A stretch of 64,000 bases of DNA from Streptomyces antimycoticus (GTDB lineage Bacteria; Actinomycetota; Actinomycetes; Streptomycetales; Streptomycetaceae), in assembly GCF_005405925.1 (NCBI RefSeq), contig NZ_BJHV01000001.1:496001-560000 (forward strand), read 5' to 3'. Positions 63,943-64,000 of the stretch are shown here, piece after piece (position 1 is the stretch's first letter; each line of letters opens with the position of its first letter). Below the pieces are notes generated by a model. That model was not told the DNA's origin. It did not search any database and saw only the letters and a list, made by a program, of their open reading frames with translations. A program made the position numbers and the translations under genes.

Positions 63943-64000
63943 GCGCTCCCCCTTACGCATCCCCCGCACATGGTGACGCAGGCGCCGCGCGGGTGTACAC

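Overview
The window is high-GC actinobacterial DNA and almost certainly comes from Streptomyces. The signs are GTG/TTG starts behind strong AAGGAG-type ribosome sites, many leaderless-looking starts, the families DUF6328, DUF6480, YiaA and TIGR03083, an NsrR/flavohaemoglobin pair, and NACHT and NB-ARC ATPases. The mixture of housekeeping-like genes, regulator/oxidoreductase pairs, gene remnants, an insertion sequence and a polyketide cluster suggests a chromosome-arm accessory region. I cannot name the species.

Layout. 0-9.8 kb: a partial SelA/NifS-type aminotransferase, an AI-2E-type permease, nsrR with its target hmpA (each preceded by the same 9-bp operator core), two methyltransferases, a secreted parallel beta-helix protein, and a coupled MerR/membrane-protein pair. 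9.8-18.2 kb: an intact IS481-family element inserted exactly at the stop codon of a luciferase-like monooxygenase, then a stretch rich in decayed genes (LacI, TetR, sugar isomerase, MFS tail) around an intact alcohol dehydrogenase/TetR divergon. 18.2-33.7 kb: a haem-oxygenase-like di-iron protein with a PLP decarboxylase, small membrane proteins, a Clp/Hsp100 ATPase, a GT-B-like protein overlapping an NB-ARC/TPR ATPase, a three-subunit molybdenum hydroxylase operon and a methyltransferase.

33.7-45.5 kb is the most interesting part. It is a six-gene minus-strand operon that looks like an iterative, fully reducing polyketide or fatty-acid-like synthase. An AT-ACP protein is coupled by a GTGA overlap to a giant protein with the order FabL-type enoyl reductase, KS, Cys-less KS, KR, DH. 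Behind these come a KAS III homologue with a Ser-His-Asp site of CerJ/DpsC type, a cytochrome P450, a Rieske oxygenase and a discrete ACP. A roughly 1-kb non-coding stretch precedes the operon.

46.5-64 kb: a broken MFS exporter, a nucleotidyltransferase, an alpha/beta hydrolase, a P450/TetR/alcohol-dehydrogenase unit, a squalene/phytoene synthase homologue, a decayed FecCD permease, a TetR/quinone-oxidoreductase divergon, RNase HI, a secreted endonuclease I, a DJ-1/PfpI protein, a small lipoprotein and a NACHT-type ATPase.

Caution on frameshifts. At least seven breaks in otherwise well-preserved genes fit a single missing base, and three of them are four-base C or G runs where the protein frame demands five. 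I suspect assembly errors for most of these. The LacI, isomerase, TetR-fragment and FecCD remnants also lack whole segments and look truly decayed.
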